From positions 2,790,001 through 2,854,000 of the forward strand of contig CP126206.1 in the NCBI GenBank assembly GCA_030272155.1: a stretch of 64,000 nt of DNA, read 5' to 3'. The position numbers and the translations under genes are program-made. This DNA comes from Tetradesmus obliquus. Its lineage: Eukaryota > Chlorophyta > Chlorophyceae > Sphaeropleales > Scenedesmaceae. The stretch's first letter is position 1, and every line of letters starts with the position of its first letter. Positions 12,430-29,860 of this stretch are shown here, in pieces. The notes beneath the pieces were generated by a model, which saw only the letters and a program-made list of their open reading frames with translations, did not search any database and had not been told where the DNA came from.

Positions 12430-12612
12430 CTGAGATCATGGAGTTGATACAGCTGTGACCAGCGCTGTCGTGAGCAGGCAGCAGTCGAGGAAGGCCTACA
12501 CCGTCACTCCTACTGCTGCTGCCGCTCCTCCTGCTGCTGCCGCATGCCGCCGCAGCTGCTGCTCAGGCCATGCAATTGACATGACCGCTGGCCAGCGCTG
12601 TTGAGCAGGCCG
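12430..12612 (-). repeat. Echoes of the CHLG stop-codon region in its 3' flank
   Basis: The end of the CHLG last exon (ATCGGCCACGTCAACTCCAT, stop TGA at 12664-12666) is repeated twice downstream, at about 12567-12612 and 12430-12480. The copies are diverged but clearly alignable, each including the preceding VFGLLTTAL-like stretch in part and a GCT/CTG-rich tail. Thus the coding/3'-UTR boundary is echoed in the same way as the splice junctions. Confidence 0.75.
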
Positions 12613-12663
12613 CAGTTGAGCAGTGCCCACCATCACTCCTGCTGCTGCTGCTGCTGCTGCTGC

Positions 12664-15600
12664 TCAGACCATGGAGTTGACGTGGCCGATGGCCAGTGCT
12701 GTTGTGAGCAGGCCAAACACCAGGAAGGGCTGTGCGCTGGCCTGGTACTTGACATCATTGGCAATGGGGTCGGGGATGAGGTACTTTGCCTGGAAGAACA
12801 TCTGCAGTACAGAAAAACAGCAAACAGTGACAGGTTCAGCAAAACCTCAGCCACATGTAATTGTTTGATGGGGTGTAGGATGAGGTACTTGGCCTGGAAG
12901 AACATCTGCAGTGCAGACACACAGCAAACAGCAACAGAGCGATGAATGAACTCTGCCACATGTGACATGAAAGGGGTGCAGGATGAGGTACATGGCCTGG
13001 CAGAAAACCTGCAGCTTGGAGAAACACAGCAAGCCAGCCAAGCACAACACATGCTGAACATCGGCAATGGGGTCGGGATCAAGTGCTCTGCTTGGGAAAA
13101 CATCTGCAGCCCAGACATGCAGCACACAAGAACAGCACTGCACCACCATAGCAGTCCGTAGACGTCACCTACCTGTGGCAGGATGAGGCCCAGCAGCACT
13201 GCCGCGTAGGTGGTCTGGTGCAGGCCCGTGTACAGGTAGGCAGCAGCGCCCAGTTGCAAAAATAAACAACAGCACTACCATCAACAGCATAACAGCATGT
13301 GAATTTTGCCCACCTGTGGCAGGATGAGGCCCAGCAGCACTGCAGCGTAGGTTGTCTGGTGCAGGCCCGCGTACAGGTACGCAGCAACGCCCAGCTGCGT
13401 CACGTCAATGGTGCTCACACAAATCCACTTGGCAGTCTCCACGCCAAAGGCCACTGGCAGCGACTGCAGGCCCATGGCGCGGTCACCCTCAATGGACTTG
13501 AAGTCATTCACGATGGCAATGCCCAGGCCTGCAGGAAAGGGGAAACAGTACGTACTTCAGTAGGCAGTAGGCAGGACGCTGTGGGTGCAGGCCCATTGCG
13601 CGGTCACCCGCAATGGACTTAAAATCATTGATAATGGCAATGCCCAGGCCTGCACAAAGAAACACACAGTACGGAGTTCAGCAGGCAGGACAGGCATTGC
13701 TTGAAGATCGCTGACAGGCCAAGCAAACCAATCCATGGTGGGAGCGCTACCGCTGCGCAAGCATCGAGCATTGCACTTTCGCTGTTGGCGCGTGATGTGA
13801 TCGCTGCGTCTCGGCATGCTACTGCGTGACATAGATTACAGCACTGCGAACCCAGCCAGCCAGCCACCGCCCACCTGCCAGGGAGTACAGCACTGTCAGC
13901 ACCATCACGTCCAGCGACAGCTCGCCAAACAGCGCCTGCAAGCAGCAGCAGCAGCAGCAACAGCAGCAGTGAGCAGGTGTGTCACTGACGGCAACGTCAC
14001 ATTGCCATGCAGTTCCATGCGGAGTGCAGCACAGGCTGCTGCCCGGTTTGCCAGTAAAAACAATAAACCAGGGCAATCCCAACATCGTCCCACACCCACC
14101 GCAGTACGCAACTAAAGGATCCAGCAGTACTGCAAGCTCCATTCAACCTTCTACAGTGTTTCACTGCATATGATCGCCGCCCAAGATAATGCTCCTGCAA
14201 GCTTTCTCCTGCCCTGCCCGGCCTATAACCGCAGCAGAGTGTTCTGTGACTGCTGTCCTGCAAGCGCAAGCTGTTCCTGCAAGCCATACCTGGCCGGCCC
14301 ACCAGGCCAGCACAATGTAGCTGCTGCCCAGCGCTGTTGCTACTGCAAATACCAGCTTCGCTGCAAGCGCAAGCCGTTCCTGCAAGCCTCACCTGCCCAG
14401 CCCACCAGGGCAGCGCGATGTAGCTGCTGCCCAGCGCGTAGTTGCCAATCCAGCCGCTCTGCTTCAGCTTCAGTGGTGGCGCGCTGTAGATGTAGCTGAC
14501 AAGGCTGCCAAACAGCGTCAGCACCAGCATGATGGGGAACTCGTGGCCGGCCCACTTGTCAAGCAGCACTGATGTGCCGATGCCTGCACCGAGCAGCGCC
14601 AGGAACTGCACCACCACCTCCTGCTCACTGATCCTGCCTGCAGGCATTCAGAGACAAAAGATAGGGAGGTTGAGTCTCTGAACCGAACCAAGATCCAGAC
14701 TAGTACATGAGTATTGATGTGCCTGCCGATGCCGGCACCCAGCAGTGCCAGGAACTGCACCACCACCTCCTGCTCACTGATCCTGCCAGCGGGCATGATA
14801 GAATGTTGAGCGGTGAACTGTACATGGCAATGTCCCGGATGATATGAAACTGTGCGAATAGCACAATGGGCAGGTTGCAGGGGCAGCCGTGGAGCACAGA
14901 GCTGCTGCAGCAGCATCACTGGGCAACGACACTACAGACGACAGTGTAGACACCACCATTATTCACCTGAGGGGATGGGCCTGTAGGGCTCGTTGATTGC
15001 GTAGATCTCCCTGTCATAGTAGTCGTTGATGGTCTGCGTGTAGCCTGTCAGCAAGGGCCCATATCTGACAAAAACATCCATGACAAGTGACTGTAACACA
15101 ACAACAGTTACATAACACTCGGTTCACCTGAGGGGATGGGCCTGTAGGGCTCGTTGATGGCATCAAACTCCCAGTCATAGTAGTCGTTGATGGTCTGCGT
15201 GTAGCCTGTCGGCAAGGGCCCATACCCGATGAAACATCTATGACAAGTGACTGTAACACAATAACATTGACATAACACTCAGTTCACCTGAGGGGATGGG
15301 CCTGTAGGGCTCGTTGATGGCGTCAATCTCCCTGTCATAGTAGTCGTTGATGGTCTGCGTGTAGCCTGTCAGGAAGGGCCCGCTCATCATGCAGCAGGTC
15401 AGCAGCTTGGCAATGTCCTCGGGGTTGTTCCACACGTAGTTGCCGGACGCAGCGGCACCGCACACCACACCTACGCAGGCACAGCACAACAGGCAAGGGA
15501 CATGCAGCAGGTCAGCAGCTTGGCGACGTCCTCTGGGTTGTGTGAAGCGTAGATGCCGGATGCAGCAGCACCGCACACCACACCTGCGCAGGCACAGCAC

Positions 15601-17466
15601 AACAGGCATGGCACATTCAGCAGGTCTGAAGCTTGGCAATGTCCTCTGGATTGGATGAGGCGAAGTTGTCGGACGCAGCGGCACCACACACCACACGTGC
15701 GCAGGCACAAGCACAACAGGCATGGCACATGCAGCAGGCATCAAGAGCTGCAGCAGGCATATACATAAGGAGCAGTACACGCCACGGTGCGCGCCACTTC
15801 AATACAGCTTTGCGTGCGGTGCAATAGACTTATACACATATGCCAGGGCCAACCCAGCTGCATGCATACAAGGCGTACATTCCCTGTGCCCTTGCAAGGA
15901 CAGCAGCAACTGCGCATGCCCTGCGGAATCATTACGTTACAAGCATGGGATGCCTGCGGCCCGCTGCTAGCACCTGCACCGGCACCAGCCCCAACCCCAT
16001 CCTGAAAGCACAGAGGCACATAGCAACACACAACCTCCCAGCCGCTCACCCCAGATCAGCGGCACCCATGTGACTGGCTTGGTCAGCTGCACGCGGATCT
16101 TGAACTTCTCAGTCTCCAGCGCCGCCCCCTTCATGCCCAGCATCTGGCGCACACCACCGTCCTCAGCCTGACTGATTCAAGGTCCACAGCAAGAGCCAAC
16201 GGCACACAGCATCTGTACCCATCTGAACCTTGCAAAAGCCCTAAGAACAATTGCATGCGCCTCGCAGTGAGTGTTCACTTACCCCAGATGAGCGGCACCC
16301 ATGTGACTGGCTTGGTCAGCTGCACGCGGATCTTGAACTTATCAGTCTCCAGCGCCGCGCCCTTCATGCCCAGCATCTGGCGCACACTGCAGCATCCCCA
16401 GGCCAGAATCAAATGAAAACCCCACAAACACCAACTGGGCATAGCATCTGTACCCTTTTGAACACTACAAAAGCCTCAAGGACAATTGCATGCGCCTCCC
16501 AGTGCATTTGCACTCACCCCAGATCAGTGGCACCCATGTGACTGGCTTGGTCAGCTGCACGCGGATCTTGAACTTGTCAGTCTCCAGTGCCGCCCCCTTC
16601 ATGCCCAGCATCTGGCGCATGCCGCCGTCCTCAGCCTGCTTGTTTGGGGCATCCGTCTGCTGGCTGGCCTGCACACGCAGCAGCTGACGGCCTGCAGGAG
16701 AAGTGCCAAGAGTGTTCAACAGGCAGGTTACGTCAGTACTTGATAGCGTACACCAAATGTGTTTCGGGGCGTCTGTCTGCAGGCTGGGCTGCATGAACAC
16801 CAGCTGCTGGCCTGCAGGAGAGGTGGCAAGAGTGTAGCAAGCAGTTCCAGTCAGAAAACCAGTGCTTGGTAGCTTGTAGCAAGTGTGTTGGGGGCGCCTA
16901 TCTGCTGGCTGGCCTGCACCCGCAAAAGAATAGCACCAGGTCAGGAGCCCCCAGCATGTGCTGTTGTTGTTGGTGTTTTCAGTGTAGGCAACTGTGTATG
17001 AATGCAGCCGTTGCAGCTGTCCAGAGCAACTGCGCTGGGTGCTTGGGCGGCAGCGGGTCCTGCTACCGCAGGCAGTACAATGATGTCCAGCCCTGATAGG
17101 GCGCAAGGCACTTCAAGACCAGGCCTGCAGATGCGTTAGTCAAACAATGTCTGCGACAGAAATTGCAGCTTGCTGCTGTTGAGCATGCATGTGCCTGCCT
17201 TTGGTTGCCAGGGTGCCCAGTGTCTTGCCCACACAGCGCACCGGCACAGCTACTGCTGCTGCTACTCACTGCCCACTGCAGGAAGATAAATGCAAGTCGC
17301 GATGCATAAAACCCAAATCAAAGAGCATAATGAAGGCTCCTGCATCCCTACCTGCGATAGCAGGGCGCACAGCAGCCCTGGTGACACTGCAGGCAGAGGG
17401 GCATGCCTGCCTGCGAGGACCCGCAACGGCACCCATAGCACGCTGCCTCATCATCTGAGCTGCCAT
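12664..17466 (-). CDS. CHLG: Chlorophyll synthase, chloroplastic (UbiA prenyltransferase)
   Basis: Esterifies chlorophyllide with phytyl or geranylgeranyl diphosphate, the last step of chlorophyll synthesis, in the thylakoid membrane. Exons: 17352-17466, 16518-16691, 15288-15470, 14393-14637, 13875-13935, 13314-13528, 12664-12801. Every junction keeps phase, giving 376 residues, the normal family length. Residues 1-38 (MAAQMMRQRAMGAVAGPRRQ...) are a basic plastid transit peptide. Key motifs: KPVTWVPLIWGVVCGAA at the first membrane segment, the Asp-rich NDYYDREID (138-146), and the second prenyl-diphosphate motif DFKSIEGDR (268-276), followed by GLQSLPVAFG. The remaining sequence is hydrophobic helices ending FLVFGLLTTALAIGHVNSMV. 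Most introns contain echo copies of exon ends, all ignored by this model. Diverges from the gene at 17778. Confidence 0.97.
12860..13655 (-). repeat. Exon echoes around CHLG exons 6 and 7
   Basis: Upstream of exon 7 (12664-12801), three copies of its acceptor and first codons (MFFQAKYLI-like) lie at about 12866-12915, 12968-13015 and 13055-13112. Exon 6 (13314-13528) has a donor-side echo at 13170-13256 (GLHQTTYAAVLLGLILPQ plus GTAGGT) and an acceptor-side echo at 13570-13652 (GLGIAII-DFKSI-GDRAMGL plus AG). Copies differ from the real exons by substitutions and small indels. Confidence 0.9.
14285..14797 (-). repeat. Exon echoes flanking CHLG exon 4
   Basis: Exon 4 (14393-14637) has an acceptor-side echo at about 14722-14795 (ISEQEVVVQFLALLGAGIG, nearly intact) and a donor-side echo at 14288-14335 (GSSYIVLAWWAGQ plus GTATGG). 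A more degraded donor-side copy may follow near 14190-14260. Confidence 0.85.
14960..15755 (-). repeat. Exon echoes flanking CHLG exon 3
   Basis: Exon 3 (15288-15470) has two donor-side echoes, 15126-15232 and 14965-15060, carrying TGYTQTINDYYD and NEPYRPIPSG followed by GT. Its 5' part is echoed upstream at about 15499-15595 and 15604-15712 (VVCGAAAS plus an AG), with a shorter remnant near 15720-15755. Confidence 0.88.
16045..16935 (-). repeat. Exon echoes flanking CHLG exon 2
   Basis: Exon 2 (16518-16691) has two long donor-side echoes, 16285-16387 and 16046-16160. Both still encode MRQMLGMKGAALET-KFKIR and end in WG followed by a GT donor. Acceptor-side echoes at 16755-16815 and 16885-16935 repeat the LLRVQASQQTDAP part in degraded form. 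Confidence 0.9.
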
Positions 17467-17777
17467 ATGATGTGTCGATGTGAGCGAACGAGAGAAGCGG
17501 CAGTACTTGGCAGCTACAAGTGAGTCCACCAATGTCCAATTGCCCCGTTCTATCACAGTCGGCAAGATCCTCGCAGCAACGTGAGATGCAGGATAGTTGC
17601 ACCTTCAAAACACTACCGAAGAAGCCTCCGAAGCCTTTCCCTGCAAGTATGTCAGTAACCAGTTGTTGCTTGAAGTTCAAAGCTCACGCATTGGCGAGAT
17701 ATAATGCCAAAAGAAATCTTGGTGGTGTCGCTGCATCTTTTATCAATTGAACACATCGACCTCTGCACCTAGCAGCC
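17467..17777. promoter_or_regulatory. Shared 311-bp divergent promoter region (CHLG / plastid protein)
   Basis: Only 311 bp separate the start codon of CHLG (17466, minus strand) from that of the next gene (17778, plus strand), so both 5' leaders and promoters must fit here. A short minus-strand frame beginning near 17680 overlaps it and is probably leader sequence. No TATA box or named element could be assigned with confidence. Both products appear plastid-directed, which makes co-regulation plausible (inference). Confidence 0.6.
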
Positions 17778-20700
17778 ATGACTTCGACACTTCTCCGAAG
17801 CAGCTGCAGCGGCAAGGCCTCATTCGGCCGCAATGCAATTCCTAAGCCACGATCACATCGTTACATGCGTGTCTATGCAACCAGCTATGACCCGGATAAC
17901 CTGTTCGCAGGCTCGGCACCCCGCCAGGGCCTCATAGAGCGGCGTTTGATGGCAAAGCAGATGGAAACAGACAAGGAGTTTGCAAAAGCAGTAACCATGG
18001 CGCGCGATGACGACCAGAAAAAGATCATGCTTCGGAGGCAGTCTCGGCAGCCTCCTGCAGACCACGTGGAGCTCGTAGAGTTCTTCCTCAACACACAAGC
18101 AGACGACATGGAGGTATGTATATGCAATCTGGTGGTGCTTAGCAGCAGCAGTGGCCAGGGTGGCTTGCAGGGCAGCTCACATGGCCAGCCTGACAGCAAC
18201 AGCAGCCTGACAGCGGCAGCAGCACCACGCTGACTTCACAAGTGGCATGCTGGCCGCTGTTGCCGTCCTTCCTTGCGCCACTTTACAGTATGTTGCAGCT
18301 GACCCCACAGCAGTTGATTTACTGATGTTTCCAGCCATGCCATTGCAGCCAGTGGCTTTGAGTGATGTGGAAACTGGTGCAAAGCCAGCGGCAAGGATAC
18401 TGGCATGCTGCTGTATGCAGCCAGGCCCTGACCTGTCAAACCCACACGCACAGTCGGCTGCCATTGCTATTTTGGCTTCATTCAAACTCAGTTCGCTTAA
18501 GGTTGCAGCGCGCCTGCATTCCAGCAAGCACGCAGCGCCACGCGTGCTGGTTCAGCGAGCGCCCACAGGGCAGTCCTGCTCACTTGCAGCAGCAGAAGCC
18601 GCCGCCGCCGCAGCAGCAGCAGCAGCAAAAGCAGAAGCAGCTCACTAGCAGCAGCCGGGAGCTGCCGCACGTGAAGCCTCCACACGCGCTGTTCACCACA
18701 AACTGCTACTGTAAAACCGTACATGTGTTTGTGGCACCTCGAGCAAACTCTCGCCTGTGCAATGCAAATTCAACCTGCACAACTGCAGTTTGTGGTGGCG
18801 CGCTGCAGGCCGCAGCTGACGCCCGAGTTAACAATACCTGCTGCTGCATTGTACAACATCATGCGCTACGCTTATCTATCGCATGCACTGTTGCTGCACT
18901 GCTGCAGTTTGAGGTGGCACGCTGCAGGCCGCAGCTTACGCCCGAGTTGACAATACCTGCTGCAGCATCGTACAATATCATGTGCTGTGCCTCATGCCTG
19001 TTACTTGCAATGTTGCTGCACCGCAGTTTGAGGTGGCGCGCTGCAGGCCGCAGCTGACGCCCGAGTTCTTCAAGCGCCGCTTGCAGCTGTGTGCACCTCT
19101 CTCTCAGCTTCTCTCATATCTTACGCCTGTCTACTCATACCTACTGCACTGCATGTTCAACCCGCTGCACTGCTGCAGTTTGAGGTGGCGCGCTGCAGGC
19201 CGCAGCTGACGCCTGAGTTCTTCAAGCAGCTGGACACGCTGGTAGGCCAGGAGCGCTTCTCACCCAAGCCGGATGAGGTGGGTTAAGGGTTTGGACTCCT
19301 GGTGTTTAGTTCAGTAGGGTTGGGCACAGCTGGCAGGAGTTATTCAAGCAGCTGGAGACACTGGTGGGGCAGGAGCGCTTCTCACCCAAGCCGGATGAGG
19401 TGCGTTTCAGAATTGTCAAGGTTTTGACAGTGGTTTAGTCCAGGGAGGTTGGGCAGAGTTCTTCAAGCAGCTGGACACGCTGGTAGGCCAGGAGCGCTTC
19501 TCACCCAAAGCGGATGAGGTGCGTTTTAGGGTCGTCAGGGTCTGGACTTCTGGGGTTTAGTTCAGGCTGTCCGAACCTCAAAAGTAGGGCGGGTGGTCTT
19601 CAAGCAGCTGGACACCCTGGTGGGCCAGGAGCGCTTCTCACCCAAGCCAGATGAGGTGCGTTGCCTGGAGTCTTGCAGTCAGTTGAGGAAGGTTGGGCAG
19701 GAGTTCTTCAAGCAACTGCACACGATGGTGGGGTGGAAGTATCTTGAGGAGGCAGTTGAGGCGGTTGACGAGGCAGCAGCTGCCAACATCAGCGCTGTGG
19801 AGCGCATGAAGAAGCTGCTGAGCTCGATCGTGCCCACCCTGCCCCTGCTGCCTTCTGAGACTGCCTTTCACGGAGCTGCATGTGCTGCAGCACTACCTTG
19901 CGGTGCAAGCAGCCTGCGATGTTGTGCTCTAAAGCCTGTGTGTTGTTCTCTTTTCTTGCTTCCTGCAGGAGCGCCTTATTGAGCATGATGTGCTGCAGCA
20001 CCACAGGTGCAAACCCTGCTGCATATGCCCTGAACCCTGCGTGTTGTCTTGTCTCTTCTCTTCTGTCCCGCAGGAGCGCCTCGCTGAGCTGGACCTGCCG
20101 CGCAAGTAGTTTGAGGAGGCAGTCGAGGCAGTTGAAAAGCAGTTGCTGCCAACATCACCCTGCTAAACTCCAATAACCCAGCTGCACGTACCCTGCTGCT
20201 TACCTGCTACTGCTCGAATTCTGCAGGAGCGCCTCGCTGAGCTGGACCTGCTGCGCAAGTACCTGGAAGAGGCAGTGGAGGCAGTTGAACAGCAGTTGCT
20301 GCCAACATCACCCTGCTAAACTCCAATAACCCAGCTGCATGTACCCTGCTGCTTACCTGCTACTGCTCAAACCCTGCAGGAGCGCCTCGCTGAGCTGGAC
20401 TTGCTGCGGAAGTACCTGGAAGAGGCAGTTGAGGCAGTGGACAAGGCAGTTGCCGCCAACATCAGTGCAGTGGAGCGCATGAAGAAGCTGCTGAGCTCGC
20501 CCGACAAGAAGCAGGCCATCAGTGACATGGCAGCTGCCAATGAGATTGATGTGGCACTCATCGACCTGCTGCAGCAGGTGAGGTGTACAGCTGGGAGTGA
20601 TTTGTTACTAGGTTTAGGCAGCAAACAAGAAGCAGGCCATTAGTGACATGGCGGCTGCCAATGAGATTGATGTGGCGCTGATTGACCTGCTGCAGCAGGT

Positions 20701-21018
20701 GAGGCAGCAGCTATCGGATTGCATCAGAATGTGTTATACCAAGATTGTGTTAAAACCAATGTGGCTAGGTGTGTGACTGACGAGCAGCTGCTGGGGCTGG
20801 CGTATTGTGCGGCAGCCACGTAGCAACAGAGAGAGCACGGTTGTGCTGCACTTTGGTGCACTGCTTGGAATTGCACCCTTGACTCACTGCTGTTATCGCT
20901 GCTGCCGTTGCTGCCGCAGAACATTGAGGCAGCCAAGGGTGCGGGCCAGGATGACGCAGCAGCCTTCATGGAGAAGGTGAAGAACGCAGCAGCAAAGTTC
21001 CTGGTGACAGGCGCCTAG
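17778..21018 (+). CDS. Conserved small protein, probably plastid-targeted, function unknown
   Basis: Exons 17778-18113, 19179-19277, 20380-20577 and 20920-21018 are all phase 0 and give 243 residues ending KFLVTGA. The N-terminus MTSTLLRSSCSGKASFGRNA is Ser/Arg-rich and acid-poor, like an algal plastid transit peptide. The mature part is helical and charged: EFFLNTQADDMEFEVARCRP, FFKQLDTLVGQERFSPKPDE, a Glu/Ala-rich coiled segment with AVERMKKLLSS and DKKQAISDMAAANEIDVALI, and a short C-terminal helix NIEAAKGAGQDDAAAFMEKV. No membrane segment or catalytic motif is visible. The exact phase match and sequence character indicate a real conserved gene, but I do not recognise a named family. Intron 1 (1,065 bp) and intron 2 (1,102 bp) are filled with exon echoes. 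Confidence 0.85.
18780..20705 (+). repeat. Exon echo arrays in the plastid-protein gene
   Basis: Exon 2 (19179-19277) is split between two arrays. Its first half with acceptor (FEVARCRPQLTPE) is copied upstream at about 18780-18830, 18900-18950 and 19020-19075. Its second half with donor (FFKQLDTLVGQERFSPKPDE then GT) is copied downstream at 19340-19402, 19457-19522, 19593-19656 and partly 19700-19730. Exon 3 (20380-20577) is echoed upstream at 19735-19835, 19963-20000, 20070-20150 and 20222-20315, and downstream at 20620-20705 (SDMAAANEIDVALIDLLQQ then GT). Confidence 0.92.
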
Positions 21019-23089
21019 AACTTCTTAGTCAGCAGTTGGTGCGGACTTCAGGGGTGGGGCAGCTGGATGATGCAGCAGCACAGCTCCTAGTCACTTCGGC
21101 CTAGGCTGGCTGGACTCATCTTGCTCAACTCAGACCTGCAGCAGCTGGCCTTGGAAGGAATAGCAGGGCTGACACAGCAGCAGCCCTGCAGGGGCAAGCA
21201 GCTGACAGATGCCCTTGGCGAAGACCGGCAGCAGCGAATGGCTGCCTTTATGTTGGAGCTGCTCTGCCCTGTGCTGCGCTGACTGTGCTGCTAGAGCTAC
21301 CTAGCCACTATGTCACAGCTGTGGCAACAGCAGTAGCAGCAGCAGCCGCTGACCTGGCAGGGGAAGCAGCAGCAGCAGCAGCAGTAGCGGCCTGTTACGT
21401 GCGGACGTTGTGGAAGCAGTAACTGCTGCTGGCAGGGTAGGCAGGGGCAGCAGCAGGAGCCGCAGCAAGCTGGCGTGGGCTGTTGCATGCTGCTAGGTGT
21501 ATTTGCCAGGCGCAAGGCATGTAGCAGCCAGGCAGAACTGTCGAGCATGCGCTGCCTGCGCTGCAAACCTCTGCCGCAGCTGCTGCAGTCAATGATGGCG
21601 TTTGTTGTTGTTCTGCCTTCTTGTTGTGCTCTTGCATGCATCGTAGCTGCAGTTATGGATGGCTGCTGCTGTTGATGCGCAGCTGCTGGTATGGCTGTGT
21701 GTGTTGTAAGCTGCATGGGTGTCACCGCAGCGTCACATGCGCAGCGTTGCTTCATGCTTGGTTGATTGTACATGTACCGTTACAGTTTGGTGGCTGTGGA
21801 TTGGCAGGATGGGAATGCGACACAATTGCACGGTGGGCAGTGTTGTTGCCGTGATATTGAAGCTGTTTGGGCATGGCTGCTGACATCAGCGTGGCGATGG
21901 CCTTTGCTGTGTTGAGTTCACAGAGTGACTGTGTCAGGGTGCATGCAAGCAGTCCAGCGTCCACCGCTATGTGGTTTTGCATGCATGCTGCGGCTGTGCG
22001 GGTTTCATGCGTGGCACAGAGATACCTTCAGGGCTGAGTTGCAAACAGCGCTTGCTGCTGTGTGTCACAGGCGGCATGTGCAGCAGTGGCCTGCTGCTTG
22101 TCCTGGCACTCATCATGAGTGATCAGCAGCGCTGGTTACAACAGCTGGGTAGCGGGCAATGGCTCATGCTGGTGACGCTTTGTCTGGTGCTTGGCTTGAA
22201 ATGCACTCGACCTTTGAGCCCGTGCTTGCGGTTGGTGCGTTTGCAGGGTGGTTCTTGTCGTGAGGCGCTGTTGCAAGGGTTGGACCTGCAGAGGTCAGCT
22301 GTAGCTGCTGCTTGCGTGGCTGTGCTGTACCGCTTGCTCTGCATTTCAAAGCTTGGCCAGATGCTGCTGTTCCGCATGCCTGCAATCCATGTGTCGTTGC
22401 ATCTGAACTTGACTGTTCGAGCACATACGGGATGAGCAGCTTGCTGCGCTCAGCAGCTCCCTGTGCATGTGTCATGCTCCCAGGCTGTGACCGACATGCA
22501 TGTGTGGGCGCACTGTTTTTCTGAGCGGCACCGTTCTCTCTAAAACAACATTTTCAACGTATCGTGGAAGGTAAAAGGCCCCTCAAGCCGCGAATGGGAG
22601 GGCAGCTGCGTGAAGGTGGCCGCGGTACGGGATGAGCGAGTCAGCCCCGCGGGTACCAGTCAGCTCGCAAACGTTTGACCAAACTATCAGACTATAATTT
22701 GTAGTTCACGCAAACGTACACAACTTAGCTGAGCAAAGTCATAGAGACGGTTTAAGCGCAGCTTTGTACGAAGCATTCTACAATCAGCCTGCTCAGCAGC
22801 TAGTGGACTGCAGACGCTTTAAAAAGCAGTAAACAAGGTGAGTATGGTGGTACAATGCTGCTGCAATAGTTTTTTTGAACTATGGAGCAGAGGGTAAAGC
22901 ACACTGCTGGTGTATTGCTGAACTGAACTGAACTCACACCCCAACATGTAAATGGCACTCCTGCAACACAAAAGCAGCAATAAAGCTTGCAGTAGGCAAA
23001 GTTGTAATAATCAAGAAGAGCTGTGCTTCTGTACCTGCTGCCAGGCCGCGTGCGATAGTCCTTACAACAAGAGCAGGACCTTGATCAGC
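21019..23089. other. 3' flank and intergenic region before the GH9 gene
   Basis: Just after the stop at 21018, a degraded copy of the last exon end, including a TAG, sits at about 21050-21103. Beyond that are CAG/CTG-rich stretches and short frames without domain content. 22560-23089 is the presumed promoter/leader of the GH9 gene. Confidence 0.5.

Positions 23090-29860
<6,771 letters not shown>

Noticed and set aside
17520..17680. Minus-strand frame starting MNFKQQLVTDILAGKG as the CHLG start
   Set aside because: The ATG at 17466 gives a typical transit peptide and joins exon 2 in phase. The upstream frame shows no phase-consistent link and is more likely leader sequence.
22952..23089. Upstream in-frame ATG for the GH9 gene
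   Set aside because: Starting at 22952 would bury the clear signal peptide that begins at 23090.
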